Source: Halonatronomonas sp964558325 (GTDB taxonomy: Bacteria > Bacillota > Halanaerobiia > Halanaerobiales > Halarsenatibacteraceae). Taken from it: DNA of 64,000 nt. Positions within the stretch are counted from its first letter, which is position 1, and each line of letters starts with the position of its first letter. The position numbers and the translations under genes are program-made. Below the pieces are notes generated by a model. The model did no database searches, was not told where the DNA came from, and saw nothing but the letters and a program-made list of their open reading frames with translations. The DNA is taken from contig CAZLCX010000003.1 in assembly GCA_964558325.1 (NCBI GenBank), positions 57,780-121,779 on the forward strand, in the 5' to 3' direction. Below, one piece after another: positions 17,445 through 26,113 of the stretch.

Positions 17445-17445
17445 C

Positions 17446-18300
17446 TTATCTACCTTCCCCACTAAATACTAAGCTAATATGTCTGGCAGAATGACAGTTA
17501 AGATTAACTGCTACTGGCATACTGGCAATATGACAGGGATAACTTTTAATATTAACACCTAAAGCAGTTGTATTTCCACCGAGACCCTGAGGACCAATTC
17601 CAAGCTGATTAACTTTTTTAAGTATCTCAAGTTCTAATTTTTCTAGTTTGGGATCAGGATTAACTTTATCAATTCTTTCATAAAGACTTTCCTTAGCAAG
17701 TAAAGCTGACTTTTCAAAATTTCCTCCAATACCGACCCCGATAATCAAGGGAGGACAGGCATTTGCACCTGATTCTTTTACAACCTGAACTATATAATCA
17801 ATAATTTCAGCTCTAGAAACCGTCGGTTTCATCATCCTGATCTGACTCATATTTTCACTGCCACCACCTTTAGTGGCAATTTCCAGTCTTAATTCAGATC
17901 CTGTAGTAAGTTCATAATGAATTATAACAGGAGTATTGGTACCGGTATTTTCTCTATCCAGAGGATCTTTTACAACAGACTTTCTTAAATAACCATCTTC
18001 ATATCCTCTACTAACGCCATTATTAATTGCCTCTTCTAAATTGCCATCAAATTTTAAATCCTGTCCAACCCTGGCATAAACTACAACTAAACCAGTATCC
18101 TGGCAGAGAGGAACTCTTTCAGCTTTAGCTATCTCCGAATTATCAATTATCTGCTTTAAAATTTTCCGGCCGACTTTACTATTTTCTTTTTTAAGAGCTG
18201 CTTCTATTGCATTTTTTACATCTTCAGGCAGCTCAAAATTAACTTCCTGAACCTTCCTGGCAATCTGGTCTTCAATCTCTTTTGTTTTAATTAATTGCAT
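17446..18300 (-). CDS. Class I fumarase (Fe-S hydro-lyase), alpha subunit
   Basis: A 284-residue alpha subunit carrying the [4Fe-4S] cluster. Candidate Cys ligands are visible in VPLCQDTGLVV (about 61-71), ANACPPLIIGVGIGG (about 177-191) and LNCHSARHISL (about 269-279). It hydrates fumarate to malate with the beta subunit encoded directly after it. It starts 14 bp after thiN, so it may be carried on the riboflavin operon transcript. Confidence 0.92.
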   Translation of the reverse strand: MQLIKTKEIEDQIARKVQEVNFELPEDVKNAIEAALKKENSKVGRKILKQIIDNSEIAKAERVPLCQDTGLVVVYARVGQDLKFDGNLEEAINNGVSRGYEDGYLRKSVVKDPLDRENTGTNTPVIIHYELTTGSELRLEIATKGGGSENMSQIRMMKPTVSRAEIIDYIVQVVKESGANACPPLIIGVGIGGNFEKSALLAKESLYERIDKVNPDPKLEKLELEILKKVNQLGIGPQGLGGNTTALGVNIKSYPCHIASMPVAVNLNCHSARHISLVFSGEGR

Positions 18301-18314
18301 ATTTTCACCTGCAT

Positions 18315-18977
18315 TTAATCAGTATTATCATCATATAAAATATAGATTAATCTGCCTTCACCAACAGTTATCTTAAATATATCCTCAACAACTCTATTAC
18401 TGATGCCCCGGGTATAACTCCTTAAAAGATCAAGTCCTTCTATATCATATTTAGTTCCAGAAATAGATATATTCCTAACATTTTTATCCAGGGGCAGTAA
18501 TGATAAGTTCCAGTCTTTATAGCCTGAAATTTCTTTGCTTTCTTCAATTATTCCAATTTCAAGATTTTCTTCTTTAATAAATGCCTCAATTCCTAAATTC
18601 AATGAGTATTCAAGGAGATAGATATTGGCTAATTGCTGGTCAAACCTTCCTCCCAGGCCACCAAGTATAATTATCTTATTACAGTCTAACTTATGGGAAT
18701 AGTCAATAGCCAATTCACCATCAGTCTTATCCTTATCAACAGGATACTTCTCTAAAGTTACTTTTCTTTTCTTCCAGAAATCCAGTTCAGTTTCAGATAA
18801 CGAGTCGAAATCACCGATAATATATCCTGGATTTATTCCTAAATCCTTGTATAACCTGGCACCACCATCTGCAGCCAGTAATATATCTGATTTAATTATA
18901 ATATCTTTATAAAACTGATCAGATGAGTTAAAATTACCATTTAATACAACTACAGCCTGACAATTATCAGAACTCAT
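18315..18977 (-). CDS. thiN: Thiamine pyrophosphokinase
   Basis: A 220-residue kinase that makes thiamine diphosphate from thiamine and ATP. Motifs: LLAADGGARLYKDLGINP (about 32-49), YIIGDFDSLSETEL (about 51-64), PVDKDKTDGELAIDYS (about 79-94) and LGGLGGRFDQQLANIYLL (about 105-122). It begins 4 bp after ribH. thiN in many Firmicutes lies next to rpe and rsgA; here the riboflavin genes lie between them. Confidence 0.92.
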   Translation of the reverse strand: MSSDNCQAVVVLNGNFNSSDQFYKDIIIKSDILLAADGGARLYKDLGINPGYIIGDFDSLSETELDFWKKRKVTLEKYPVDKDKTDGELAIDYSHKLDCNKIIILGGLGGRFDQQLANIYLLEYSLNLGIEAFIKEENLEIGIIEESKEISGYKDWNLSLLPLDKNVRNISISGTKYDIEGLDLLRSYTRGISNRVVEDIFKITVGEGRLIYILYDDNTD

Positions 18978-18981
18978 TTTC

Positions 18982-19446
18982 TTAAAACTGATTTAATAGA
19001 TTAGCCATTTCCAACATTCCAACAGCAGCTTCAAAGCCTTTATTACCAGCTTTAGTTCCAGCTCTCTCAATGGCCTGTTCGATAGTGTCTGTAGTTATAA
19101 CCCCAAACATAACAGGCTTCTCAGTATCTAAACCTACAGTGGCAATTCCCTTTGAAACTTCAGCACAGACATAATCAAAATGAGGTGTTGCCCCTCTAAT
19201 TACAGCACCAAGACAGATAACACCATCATATTTATCATTGGCAGCCATTTTCTTGGCAGTTAATGGAATTTCAAAGGCTCCAGGAACCCAGGCAATATCA
19301 ATATCATCTTCCTCAACACCATGCCTTATTAGTGCATCTTTAGCTCCAGTTAAAAGTTTGCTAGAGATAAATTCATTAAAACGAGCAGTTACAATCCCGA
19401 CCTTTAAACCTTGACCCATCAACTTTCCTTCATATACTTTAGACAT
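18982..19446 (-). CDS. ribH: 6,7-dimethyl-8-ribityllumazine synthase
   Basis: A 154-residue lumazine synthase that condenses the RibBA and RibD products to the riboflavin precursor. Seen: GIVTARFNEFIS (about 17-28), WVPGAFEIPLTAK (about 52-64), CLGAVIRGATPHFDYV (about 79-94) and the C-terminal AGNKGFEAAVG. ATG at 19446 gives the usual MSKVYEGKLMGQG start, 1 bp after the ribBA stop; longer in-frame starts fall inside ribBA. Confidence 0.96.
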   Translation of the reverse strand: MSKVYEGKLMGQGLKVGIVTARFNEFISSKLLTGAKDALIRHGVEEDDIDIAWVPGAFEIPLTAKKMAANDKYDGVICLGAVIRGATPHFDYVCAEVSKGIATVGLDTEKPVMFGVITTDTIEQAIERAGTKAGNKGFEAAVGMLEMANLLNQF

Positions 19447-19447
19447 A

Positions 19448-20680
19448 TTAATTATCCTCCTTTGGATTATCCTTAATCTCATTTTTATTTAAATTATGCA
19501 GAATATGTCCCATCTTATTCTTTTTAACCTTTAAATAATTTTCATTTTCTCTATTAGGTTCAATCTCAAGGGGCACTCTATCAGTTATTTCAAGTCCATA
19601 ACCTTCAAGACCAACAACCTTCTTAGGATTATTAGTTATCAGTTTAATTGAATTTACACCTAAATCTATCAATATCTGGGCACCAATACCATAATCTCTC
19701 AGGTCAGGTGGAAATCCTAAAGCAATATTGGCCTCAACTGTATCCATGCCATTATCCTGGAGGTGATAGGCTTTTATTTTGTTGGCAAGCCCAATTCCTC
19801 TGCCTTCCTGACGCATATAAACAATAACCCCTTCACCATTTTCTTCTATCATTTCCATAGCACGATGCAGTTGTTCTCCACAATCACAGCGGTTAGAGCC
19901 CAGTACATCTCCAGTCAGGCATTCTGAATGAACCCTTGTTAATACATTCTCTTTATCATGCAAATCTCCTTTAAAAATTGCTACATGTTCTAAATTATCT
20001 ACCAGAGTTGAATAAACCCTTATTTTAAACTCGCCAAAATCTGTGGGTAAATCAGCTTCTGCTTCTAATTTAATTAACTTTTCTCTCTTCTTTTTATATT
20101 TTATCAAATCAGCTATACTTATCAATTTAAGGTCAAATTTATCTGCAAATTCTTTTAAATCATCCATTCTAGCCATTGTACCGTCATCTTTGATAACTTC
20201 ACAGATAACACCGGCAGGTTTTAAACCAGCCAATTTAGCCAGGTCTACAGCTGCTTCAGTATGTCCGGCCCTTCTTAAAACTCCACCCTTTCTAGCTTTT
20301 AAGGGAAATACATGACCTGGACGATTAAAATCGCCTGGATTACTGTCAGGATTCACCAGCTCCTGAATAGTTCTAGCCCTTTCTTCAGCTGAAATACCAG
20401 TCGTTGTAGAAATGTGGTCTACTGATACTGTAAAACCAGTTTGATGTGGATCAGTATTATTACTGGTCATCAGTGGTATTTCTAATTCCTCTAATCTTTC
20501 TTTTTCTAATGGAACGCAGACTAATCCTCTTCCCTCTTTAATCATAAAATTTATAGATTCTTTATCAGCCTTTTCGGCTGCCATTAAAAGATCCCCTTCA
20601 TTTTCTCTATCTTCATCATCTACAACTATTAACATTTTACCTTCTTTAATATCCTGGATTGCATCTTCTATTTTGTCCAT
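19448..20680 (-). CDS. ribBA: Bifunctional DHBP synthase / GTP cyclohydrolase II
   Basis: A 410-residue fusion. The N-terminal RibB half (about 1-200, VVDDEDRENEGDLL and HTEAAVDLAKLAGL) makes 3,4-dihydroxy-2-butanone 4-phosphate. The C-terminal RibA half (about 205-400) is GTP cyclohydrolase II, with zinc Cys residues in CLTGDVLGSNRCDCGEQL and the catalytic RQEGRGIGLANKIKAY. Both active sites look complete. It lies between ribE and ribH in a normal ribDE-BA-H operon. Confidence 0.97.
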   Translation of the reverse strand: MDKIEDAIQDIKEGKMLIVVDDEDRENEGDLLMAAEKADKESINFMIKEGRGLVCVPLEKERLEELEIPLMTSNNTDPHQTGFTVSVDHISTTTGISAEERARTIQELVNPDSNPGDFNRPGHVFPLKARKGGVLRRAGHTEAAVDLAKLAGLKPAGVICEVIKDDGTMARMDDLKEFADKFDLKLISIADLIKYKKKREKLIKLEAEADLPTDFGEFKIRVYSTLVDNLEHVAIFKGDLHDKENVLTRVHSECLTGDVLGSNRCDCGEQLHRAMEMIEENGEGVIVYMRQEGRGIGLANKIKAYHLQDNGMDTVEANIALGFPPDLRDYGIGAQILIDLGVNSIKLITNNPKKVVGLEGYGLEITDRVPLEIEPNRENENYLKVKKNKMGHILHNLNKNEIKDNPKEDN

Positions 20681-20697
20681 TATTATCCTCCTTAAGA

Positions 20698-21366
20698 TTA
20701 TAGATCATATCCATATTTCTGTAGTTTTTCTTTAGTTAAAGAACCAGATTTTTCTCGGTTTTCTCCAGCATTATTTAAATAATTTTCAGTGGTATTAACA
20801 ATATATTTACCGAGAATATCAGTTTCTAAATTAATCGTATCACCAATTTTGCTCTGATAAAAAGTTGTCTCAGACCAGCTTTCTGGGATTAAAGAAACTT
20901 TAAAAGACTTATCATCAACTTCAACTACAGTTAAGCTTACTCCATTGACTGCAATTGAACCCTTTGCAACTATATATTTACCTAATTCTTTAGGGTAATC
21001 AATCGATAGAACCCTGGCATTTTTTTCTGGCTTTATCTTTAATAATTGTCCTGTTCCATCTATATGACCGGTAACAATGTGGCCATCTAAAAGGTCATTA
21101 ACACCTAAAGAAGGTTCTAAATTGACCAGGTTACCAGGTTTTAGGTCTCCTAAATTACTTTTTCTTAAGGTTTCAGGCATAACATCAGCTTTAAAACCAC
21201 TGGAAGTAAAAGCAACTACTGTTAGACAGACACCATTAACGGCAATACTATCCCCTTTACCGGCAGATTTAACAACCCTTTCAGCCTTTATATCTAACTG
21301 AAATGAATTTCCCCCTTTATTAATAGCCTGTAAAGTTCCAATCTCTCTAATAATACCAGTAAACAT
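20698..21366 (-). CDS. ribE: Riboflavin synthase alpha chain
   Basis: A 222-residue riboflavin synthase with the MFTGIIREIG start and two tandem lumazine-binding repeats (about 1-97 and 98-195); each has a VNGVCLTVV or VNGVSLTVV segment. It dismutates two lumazines to riboflavin. Its ATG overlaps the ribD stop by one base. Confidence 0.97.
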   Translation of the reverse strand: MFTGIIREIGTLQAINKGGNSFQLDIKAERVVKSAGKGDSIAVNGVCLTVVAFTSSGFKADVMPETLRKSNLGDLKPGNLVNLEPSLGVNDLLDGHIVTGHIDGTGQLLKIKPEKNARVLSIDYPKELGKYIVAKGSIAVNGVSLTVVEVDDKSFKVSLIPESWSETTFYQSKIGDTINLETDILGKYIVNTTENYLNNAGENREKSGSLTKEKLQKYGYDL

Positions 21367-22502
21367 TAAGTATCACCTCGGTCAGGATAGGCAGTGATCA
21401 AAATATCATTTCCATAAGTTTCATTCTTTTCTATCGTAATCTTTTCTGATTTATGGATTTTATCAGGAGCCTCACCTGCAAACACAGGGATTCCATCATC
21501 TCCACCAAGTATCTTAGGAGATACAAAGATATAATATTTATCTATAAGTCCAGCTTTTAAAAATGAATAATTAATTCTACTCCCACCTTCAATCATAATA
21601 TTTACAAGATCATTCTTTAATAGCTCCTGAGATAATTCTTTTAAATCTAATCTATTTTTACCATTTAAACCGATCTCCACAACTTTAACTCCGGCTAACT
21701 CCTGAAATTTTTCTTTCCTGGCAGTATCAATTTCAGGACCAGTAAAGATCAAGATATCTGAAATAGGATTTCCAATTTTAGCTTCCTTAAAAAGCCTGGA
21801 CTCAAGTGAAATTTTTAAATTGCTATCAAGAATTACCCTGGCTGGCTGACTAACTCTGCCCTCTAAATGACGGACTGTTAACCTTGGATTATCAAGTTCA
21901 ACAGTTCCTCTACCAATTAAAACAGCATCTAATTTATGTCTTAGATAATGAGCATATTCTCTCGATTCTTCACCAGTAATCCAGCGAGCATCTCCTCCTG
22001 GGGCAGCTATATAACCATCTATAGTTTGAGCAACCTTCAAATTATAAAAGGGCCTCTTCTTTTCCATATGATGAAAAAATGATTCATTTAATCTTCTGCC
22101 TTTTGCAGCCATTATACCTGTAAATACCTCTATATTATTCTCTTTTAACTGAGAAATCCCTCCACCTGCAACTTTAGGATTAGGATCTGGATTGGCAATA
22201 AAAACTCTTTTAATCCCAGATCTAATAATCTTTAAAGAACAGGGGGGAGTCTTGCCGTAATGGCTGCAGGGTTCTAAATTCACATATAAATCTGCACCTT
22301 CAACATCTTCACTTGCAGAATCAATAGCCATTACCTCTGCATGATCTTCACCAAAGGCAGCATGATATCCCTCCCCAATAACTTTATCATCTTTAACAAT
22401 AACTGCACCAACCAGGGGATTAGGACTAACAAAACCCTCTCCTTTTTTTGCTAAATCAAAAGCTCTTTCCATATACTGATAATTTTTTTCTTTAAACTCC
22501 AT
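21366..22502 (-). CDS. ribD: Bifunctional pyrimidine deaminase / reductase RibD
   Basis: A 378-residue two-domain enzyme. The N-terminal deaminase (about 1-150) has NPLVGAVIVKD, the zinc ligands in DHAEVMAID (His 53 region) and PCSHYGKTPPCSLKI. The C-terminal reductase (about 155-370) has YNLKVAQTIDGYIAAPGG and NIMIEGGSRINYSF. It is the first gene of the operon, about 90 bp downstream of the FMN aptamer, with an attenuator between. Confidence 0.97.
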   Translation of the reverse strand: MEFKEKNYQYMERAFDLAKKGEGFVSPNPLVGAVIVKDDKVIGEGYHAAFGEDHAEVMAIDSASEDVEGADLYVNLEPCSHYGKTPPCSLKIIRSGIKRVFIANPDPNPKVAGGGISQLKENNIEVFTGIMAAKGRRLNESFFHHMEKKRPFYNLKVAQTIDGYIAAPGGDARWITGEESREYAHYLRHKLDAVLIGRGTVELDNPRLTVRHLEGRVSQPARVILDSNLKISLESRLFKEAKIGNPISDILIFTGPEIDTARKEKFQELAGVKVVEIGLNGKNRLDLKELSQELLKNDLVNIMIEGGSRINYSFLKAGLIDKYYIFVSPKILGGDDGIPVFAGEAPDKIHKSEKITIEKNETYGNDILITAYPDRGDT

Positions 22503-22539
22503 AGAGATCTACTCCTCTCCAGCATTTCAAATAAAGCTA

Positions 22540-22573
22540 AACAAAAATAAAAACCTTCCGCTCATAGGGAAGG
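22540..22573 (-). terminator. Attenuator terminator of the FMN riboswitch
   Basis: On the minus strand CCTTCC (22573-22568) pairs with GGAAGG (22559-22554) around an 8-nt loop and is followed by TTTTTATTTTTG. It lies between the FMN aptamer and ribD, as expected for transcriptional control. Confidence 0.8.
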
Positions 22574-22587
22574 CCTAAATATTTCTT

Positions 22588-22702
22588 GCAAGGCTAACTC
22601 TCATCCAGACTTTAACTGTCGGTTTTGGAATCTCACCAAATCAACCTCTCCAGGCTTGTGGACTTTAACCACCGGTATGGAATTTCACCACTCCCCGTCA
22701 GC
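22588..22702 (-). promoter_or_regulatory. FMN riboswitch (RFN element)
   Basis: The minus strand carries the highly conserved RFN core: GACGGGGAGTGGTGAAATTC, then CCGGTGGTTAAAGTCC, GGTGAGATTCCAAAACCGAC and AGTTAAAGTCTGGATGAGAG. FMN binding is expected to favour the terminator at 22540-22573 and shut down ribD-ribE-ribBA-ribH, and whatever is co-transcribed behind them. Confidence 0.96.
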
Positions 22703-22757
22703 AAAATATTTAATTATAAAATATAAAACCAATTATCTATACATATTAACTGTACAT

Positions 22758-22786
22758 ATCTTATCATAAATTAAAATAACTGTAAA
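22758..22786 (-). promoter_or_regulatory. Promoter of the riboflavin operon
   Basis: TTTACA (22786-22781), a 17-nt spacer and TAAGAT (22763-22758) on the minus strand. The implied RNA start is about 50 bp before the FMN aptamer. It overlaps the gap just after rpe. Confidence 0.55.
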
Positions 22787-22802
22787 GTCATGATATTATA
22801 TA

Positions 22803-23453
22803 TCAATTGCCAGCAGTTTTAAATTTTTCTATAATAGCATTTCGATTTTCAGAACCAAAAATTGCGGAACCTGCAATTATAATATCTGCACCGGCTTTAA
22901 TTATTTCATTTACATTATGAAGTTTTATTCCTCCATCAACAGCAATTTCTGCCTTTTTATCCCCTATATTATTAATCATTTTATTAAGGTCAGATATTTT
23001 TTCTGTGATTTGGGGAATATATTTCTGGCCACCAAAACCAGGATTAACTGACATTATTAAAACCAAATCTAAATCAGGTATTATAAACTTAATATCTTCT
23101 AGAGAAGTTCCTGGATTTAGAGAAACACCAGCTTTACAACCTGCATCCTTGATTCTCTGAACCAGCCGGTGACTGTGATCAGTAGCCTCAATATGAAAAG
23201 TTATATAATCACTACCGGCCTCTGCATAATCTTCGATATAATCTTCAGGATTTGAAATCATTAGATGAGTATCAAAAGCCAGTTCAGTTTTGTCTCTTAA
23301 GGCAGAAATCAAACCTGGGCCAAATGTCAGGTTAGGCACAAAATGGCCGTCCATCACATCTAAATGAAGCATATCAGCATTTTCAATTGTTTTAACTTCT
23401 TCTGCAAGCTTTGAAAAATCAGAAGCCAGCAGAGAAGGAGCTACTTTAATCAT
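22803..23453 (-). CDS. rpe: Ribulose-phosphate 3-epimerase
   Basis: A 216-residue TIM-barrel epimerase of the pentose phosphate pathway. Catalytic and metal motifs: PSLLASDFSKL (6-16), LHLDVMDGHFVPNLTFGP (about 31-48), DTHLMISNPEDYI (about 61-73), VNPGFGGQKYI (about 136-146) and AVDGGIKLHNV (about 172-182). It overlaps rsgA by 8 bp, the usual rsgA-rpe pair. Confidence 0.97.
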   Translation of the reverse strand: MIKVAPSLLASDFSKLAEEVKTIENADMLHLDVMDGHFVPNLTFGPGLISALRDKTELAFDTHLMISNPEDYIEDYAEAGSDYITFHIEATDHSHRLVQRIKDAGCKAGVSLNPGTSLEDIKFIIPDLDLVLIMSVNPGFGGQKYIPQITEKISDLNKMINNIGDKKAEIAVDGGIKLHNVNEIIKAGADIIIAGSAIFGSENRNAIIEKFKTAGN

Positions 23454-24315
23454 ATTGCCTTCCCCTTTCCTCTAGCATTTCAAAATAAGTTTTATAAGAT
23501 TCATATCTTGTAGAGGCAATCTCCCCTTCTTCAACTTTTTCTTTTATCAAACAGCCTGGCTCATGAATATGATTACAATTATTAAACTTACATTTACTTA
23601 AATATTCTTGAAACTCAGGATAATAAAATTTTAAGTCTTCGGCTTCTATACCATCTAACTCCAGTGTTGAAAATCCTGGTGTATCAGCAATCCAACCACT
23701 ATTATTCTTCATTTTCAAAAGTCTTACTTCCCTGGTTGTATGGGTACCTCTTTTTAACTTTTTGCTAATATCGCCAACTTTTAAATTAGAACCTGGTATT
23801 AGTTTATTTAATAAGGCTGTTTTACCGACACCAGAAGGCCCTGCCAAAACAGTAATCCCTTCTGAAATAGCATTTATAACTTCATCAAGTCCAATTTCAT
23901 CTTCAACACTTATTAAAAATATCTGGTAATCGGCATTTTTATATGGGGCAACAGCTTTTTCAAGATTAACATTTAATTCGTCAATTAAATCAATCTTATT
24001 AATGACAATTATAGGTTTATAATCTAAAGATTCAATTAGAATTAAAAATCGATCAAGTAATTTAAAGTTTATTTTAGGGTCTTTTAGTGATTGAACAAGT
24101 AAAACCTGTTCTACATTTGCAACTTTGGGTCTCATCAGTAAATTTTTACGAGGTAAAAGTTCTTCAACCATGCCATCTTCAATTACTACCCTATCTCCAG
24201 GATACATATCTTCTCTAATTTTACCTCTAGGTTTACAACGCTCTTCCTCACCATTATCTAAATGAACAAATACAAAACCACCAATCATTCTGTTAATAGT
24301 TCCCTTTAACTTGAT
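23446..24315 (-). CDS. rsgA: Ribosome small subunit GTPase RsgA, probable ATC start
   Basis: A circularly permuted GTPase that aids 30S maturation: OB fold (about 1-70), GTPase domain with NKIDLI, AGPSGVGKTALLNKL and ADTPGFSTLEL, then a zinc domain (CKFNNCNHIHEPGC). The first ATG (24288) would delete the first OB-fold strand. In the same frame, upstream, lie ATC (24315-24313) and codons for KLKGTINR. The strong ribosome site GGAGGAG (24330-24324 region) is 7-8 bases from ATC but over 30 from ATG. The extended protein aligns at full length with family N-termini such as the MPEGKIIKALSGFYYV of Bacillus. I therefore place the start at ATC; annotation pipelines would give 23446-24288. A single-base sequence error (ATG read as ATC) is the alternative. 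Confidence 0.85.
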   Translation of the reverse strand: MKLKGTINRMIGGFVFVHLDNGEEERCKPRGKIREDMYPGDRVVIEDGMVEELLPRKNLLMRPKVANVEQVLLVQSLKDPKINFKLLDRFLILIESLDYKPIIVINKIDLIDELNVNLEKAVAPYKNADYQIFLISVEDEIGLDEVINAISEGITVLAGPSGVGKTALLNKLIPGSNLKVGDISKKLKRGTHTTREVRLLKMKNNSGWIADTPGFSTLELDGIEAEDLKFYYPEFQEYLSKCKFNNCNHIHEPGCLIKEKVEEGEIASTRYESYKTYFEMLEERGRQYD

Positions 24316-24337
24316 TTTTTAACTCCTCCTCAGATAA

Positions 24338-26101
24338 TCATCTTATTAATTCATCATAGATAAGGTCATCTTCTCTATATAGCAAATACCTTGTACTGCC
24401 ATAACTTTCAACTTCAATCTCGACCCTTTCCCCAGGCTCAACCTGGTCTCTCCAGGCCATGTCAATTCCAGCATCATCTTCAATCATTAATCTATATGAG
24501 GCTGTCCCTTCTCCAGAACCGGTAAAACTAATAGTTCTATTTTTTATCCGACTATCATCTAAATCTTCATCATCAAGGCGTCCCTGAATAATATTACCCT
24601 GACTAATAATAAGATCGACTTCCTCCCCAAGTTCATATTCTTCGCCAATTTCAGGAGTGGTTTCTATAACTCTATTCTGCTCAAATTCATCAGAAAACTC
24701 ATAATCAGTTTCTCCAACTTTAAAACCTAAACTTTCTAATTCAAGCCTTGCCTGTCTGACAGTCATGCCAGACAAATCAGGAATTTCTTCTCTTTCAGGC
24801 CCTGCACTTAAAGTTAAATTAATACTTCGAGTAACTCTAATATTTTCACCTGAATCCGGTTCCTGAGAATAAATATTTCCTTCCTCTATTTCAGAACTAA
24901 ATCTTTCTTCTTCAGCAATAGTATATTCAAAACCAGAATCTTCAAGAATATCTGAAGCCTCTTCAACTTCCATTCCTGTAACATCAGGAACTTCGGCAAT
25001 AGGCACATTCATTACTCGATTGTATACAAAAATAAAACCGCCTATCAATAATACTAAAATCCCTAATCCTATTAAGGTATATAAGAAAGATTTTTTAAAT
25101 TTAGATGATGATTTTTTCTTATCTTTCTTATTAACTTTTTGATTATCTCTAGCTTTATCAGTATTTTTTGGTCTTCTTTCAGTTTTATTTTTGATTTCAT
25201 CCACTTCTTTATAATTATGAATCTTTGTTCTTTCAAGCTTTTCTTTGTTTTTTTGATTTTTATTAGCTCTTCTTAATTTATTGATTTGAGCCATAGCCTG
25301 TAAAATTTCTTCTCTCATTTCAAGTGCAGAAGAAAATCTATCATCAGGATCTTTTGCTAAAGCCTTTTTAACTAGATTATTGACTTCTTCTGGAATTGAC
25401 TGATTATAATTTGAAAGATCTGGAACAGGTTCTTTTATATGCTTTAAAGCTACATTTACAGCAGTCTCCCCGGTATAAGGAACTTTTCCTGATAACATTT
25501 CAAATAGAACAATTCCAAGAGAATATATATCTGTTAAAGGAGTAATTTCCCCGCCTTTAGCCTGTTCTGGAGAAAAATAATGGGCACTACCAACTACAGA
25601 ATCAGTCATATCAAGAGTAACTGTTGAGCTAACAGCCCGGGCAATGCCAAAATCAGTAACCTTTACCTGATTTTCAGGAGTTAAAATAATATTATGGGGC
25701 TTGATATCGCAATGAACTATATCGCTTTCGTGAGCAACATGTAATGCTGAAGCAATCTGAGAAGCGATATCTAATGCTTCAATAATAGGAAGTTTATTTC
25801 TGGCATTAATTATTTCTTTTAAATTCTGGCCAATAATATTTTCCATAACCAGATAATGATAATTGTCAGTCTGGCCTATATCATATATATTAACAACATT
25901 AGGATGAGATATTCTCGCAACTGCCCTGGCTTCATAACGGATTTTTTTAATAAATTCCTCATCAGAAGCATATTCTGGTCTTAACATTTTTAGAGCAACC
26001 TGGCGATCAAGCATTATATCTGTAGCTTCATAAACTACAGCCATCCCACCTCTACCTAATTCTTTATTTATTTCATATCGATTTTTTATTACTTTATCCA
26101 A
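24338..26101 (-). CDS. prkC: PASTA-domain serine/threonine protein kinase
   Basis: A 587-residue membrane kinase. Kinase domain (about 8-270): GRGGMAVVYEA, ALKML, HCDIKPHNIIL, DFGIARA. A basic linker (about 275-335) precedes one membrane segment (about 338-360). Outside are two PASTA domains (about 368-435 and 436-502; VPDVTGMEVEEASDILED and IPDLSGMTVRQARLELES). About 85 further residues, rich in acidic and Thr/Ser residues, follow and match no PASTA pattern. The start is TTG after GAGGTGAG. It pairs with the phosphatase gene upstream. Its usual role is sensing muropeptides and controlling growth and cell-wall synthesis. Confidence 0.95.
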   Translation of the reverse strand: MDKVIKNRYEINKELGRGGMAVVYEATDIMLDRQVALKMLRPEYASDEEFIKKIRYEARAVARISHPNVVNIYDIGQTDNYHYLVMENIIGQNLKEIINARNKLPIIEALDIASQIASALHVAHESDIVHCDIKPHNIILTPENQVKVTDFGIARAVSSTVTLDMTDSVVGSAHYFSPEQAKGGEITPLTDIYSLGIVLFEMLSGKVPYTGETAVNVALKHIKEPVPDLSNYNQSIPEEVNNLVKKALAKDPDDRFSSALEMREEILQAMAQINKLRRANKNQKNKEKLERTKIHNYKEVDEIKNKTERRPKNTDKARDNQKVNKKDKKKSSSKFKKSFLYTLIGLGILVLLIGGFIFVYNRVMNVPIAEVPDVTGMEVEEASDILEDSGFEYTIAEEERFSSEIEEGNIYSQEPDSGENIRVTRSINLTLSAGPEREEIPDLSGMTVRQARLELESLGFKVGETDYEFSDEFEQNRVIETTPEIGEEYELGEEVDLIISQGNIIQGRLDDEDLDDSRIKNRTISFTGSGEGTASYRLMIEDDAGIDMAWRDQVEPGERVEIEVESYGSTRYLLYREDDLIYDELIR

Positions 26102-26113
26102 TAAAACTCACCT

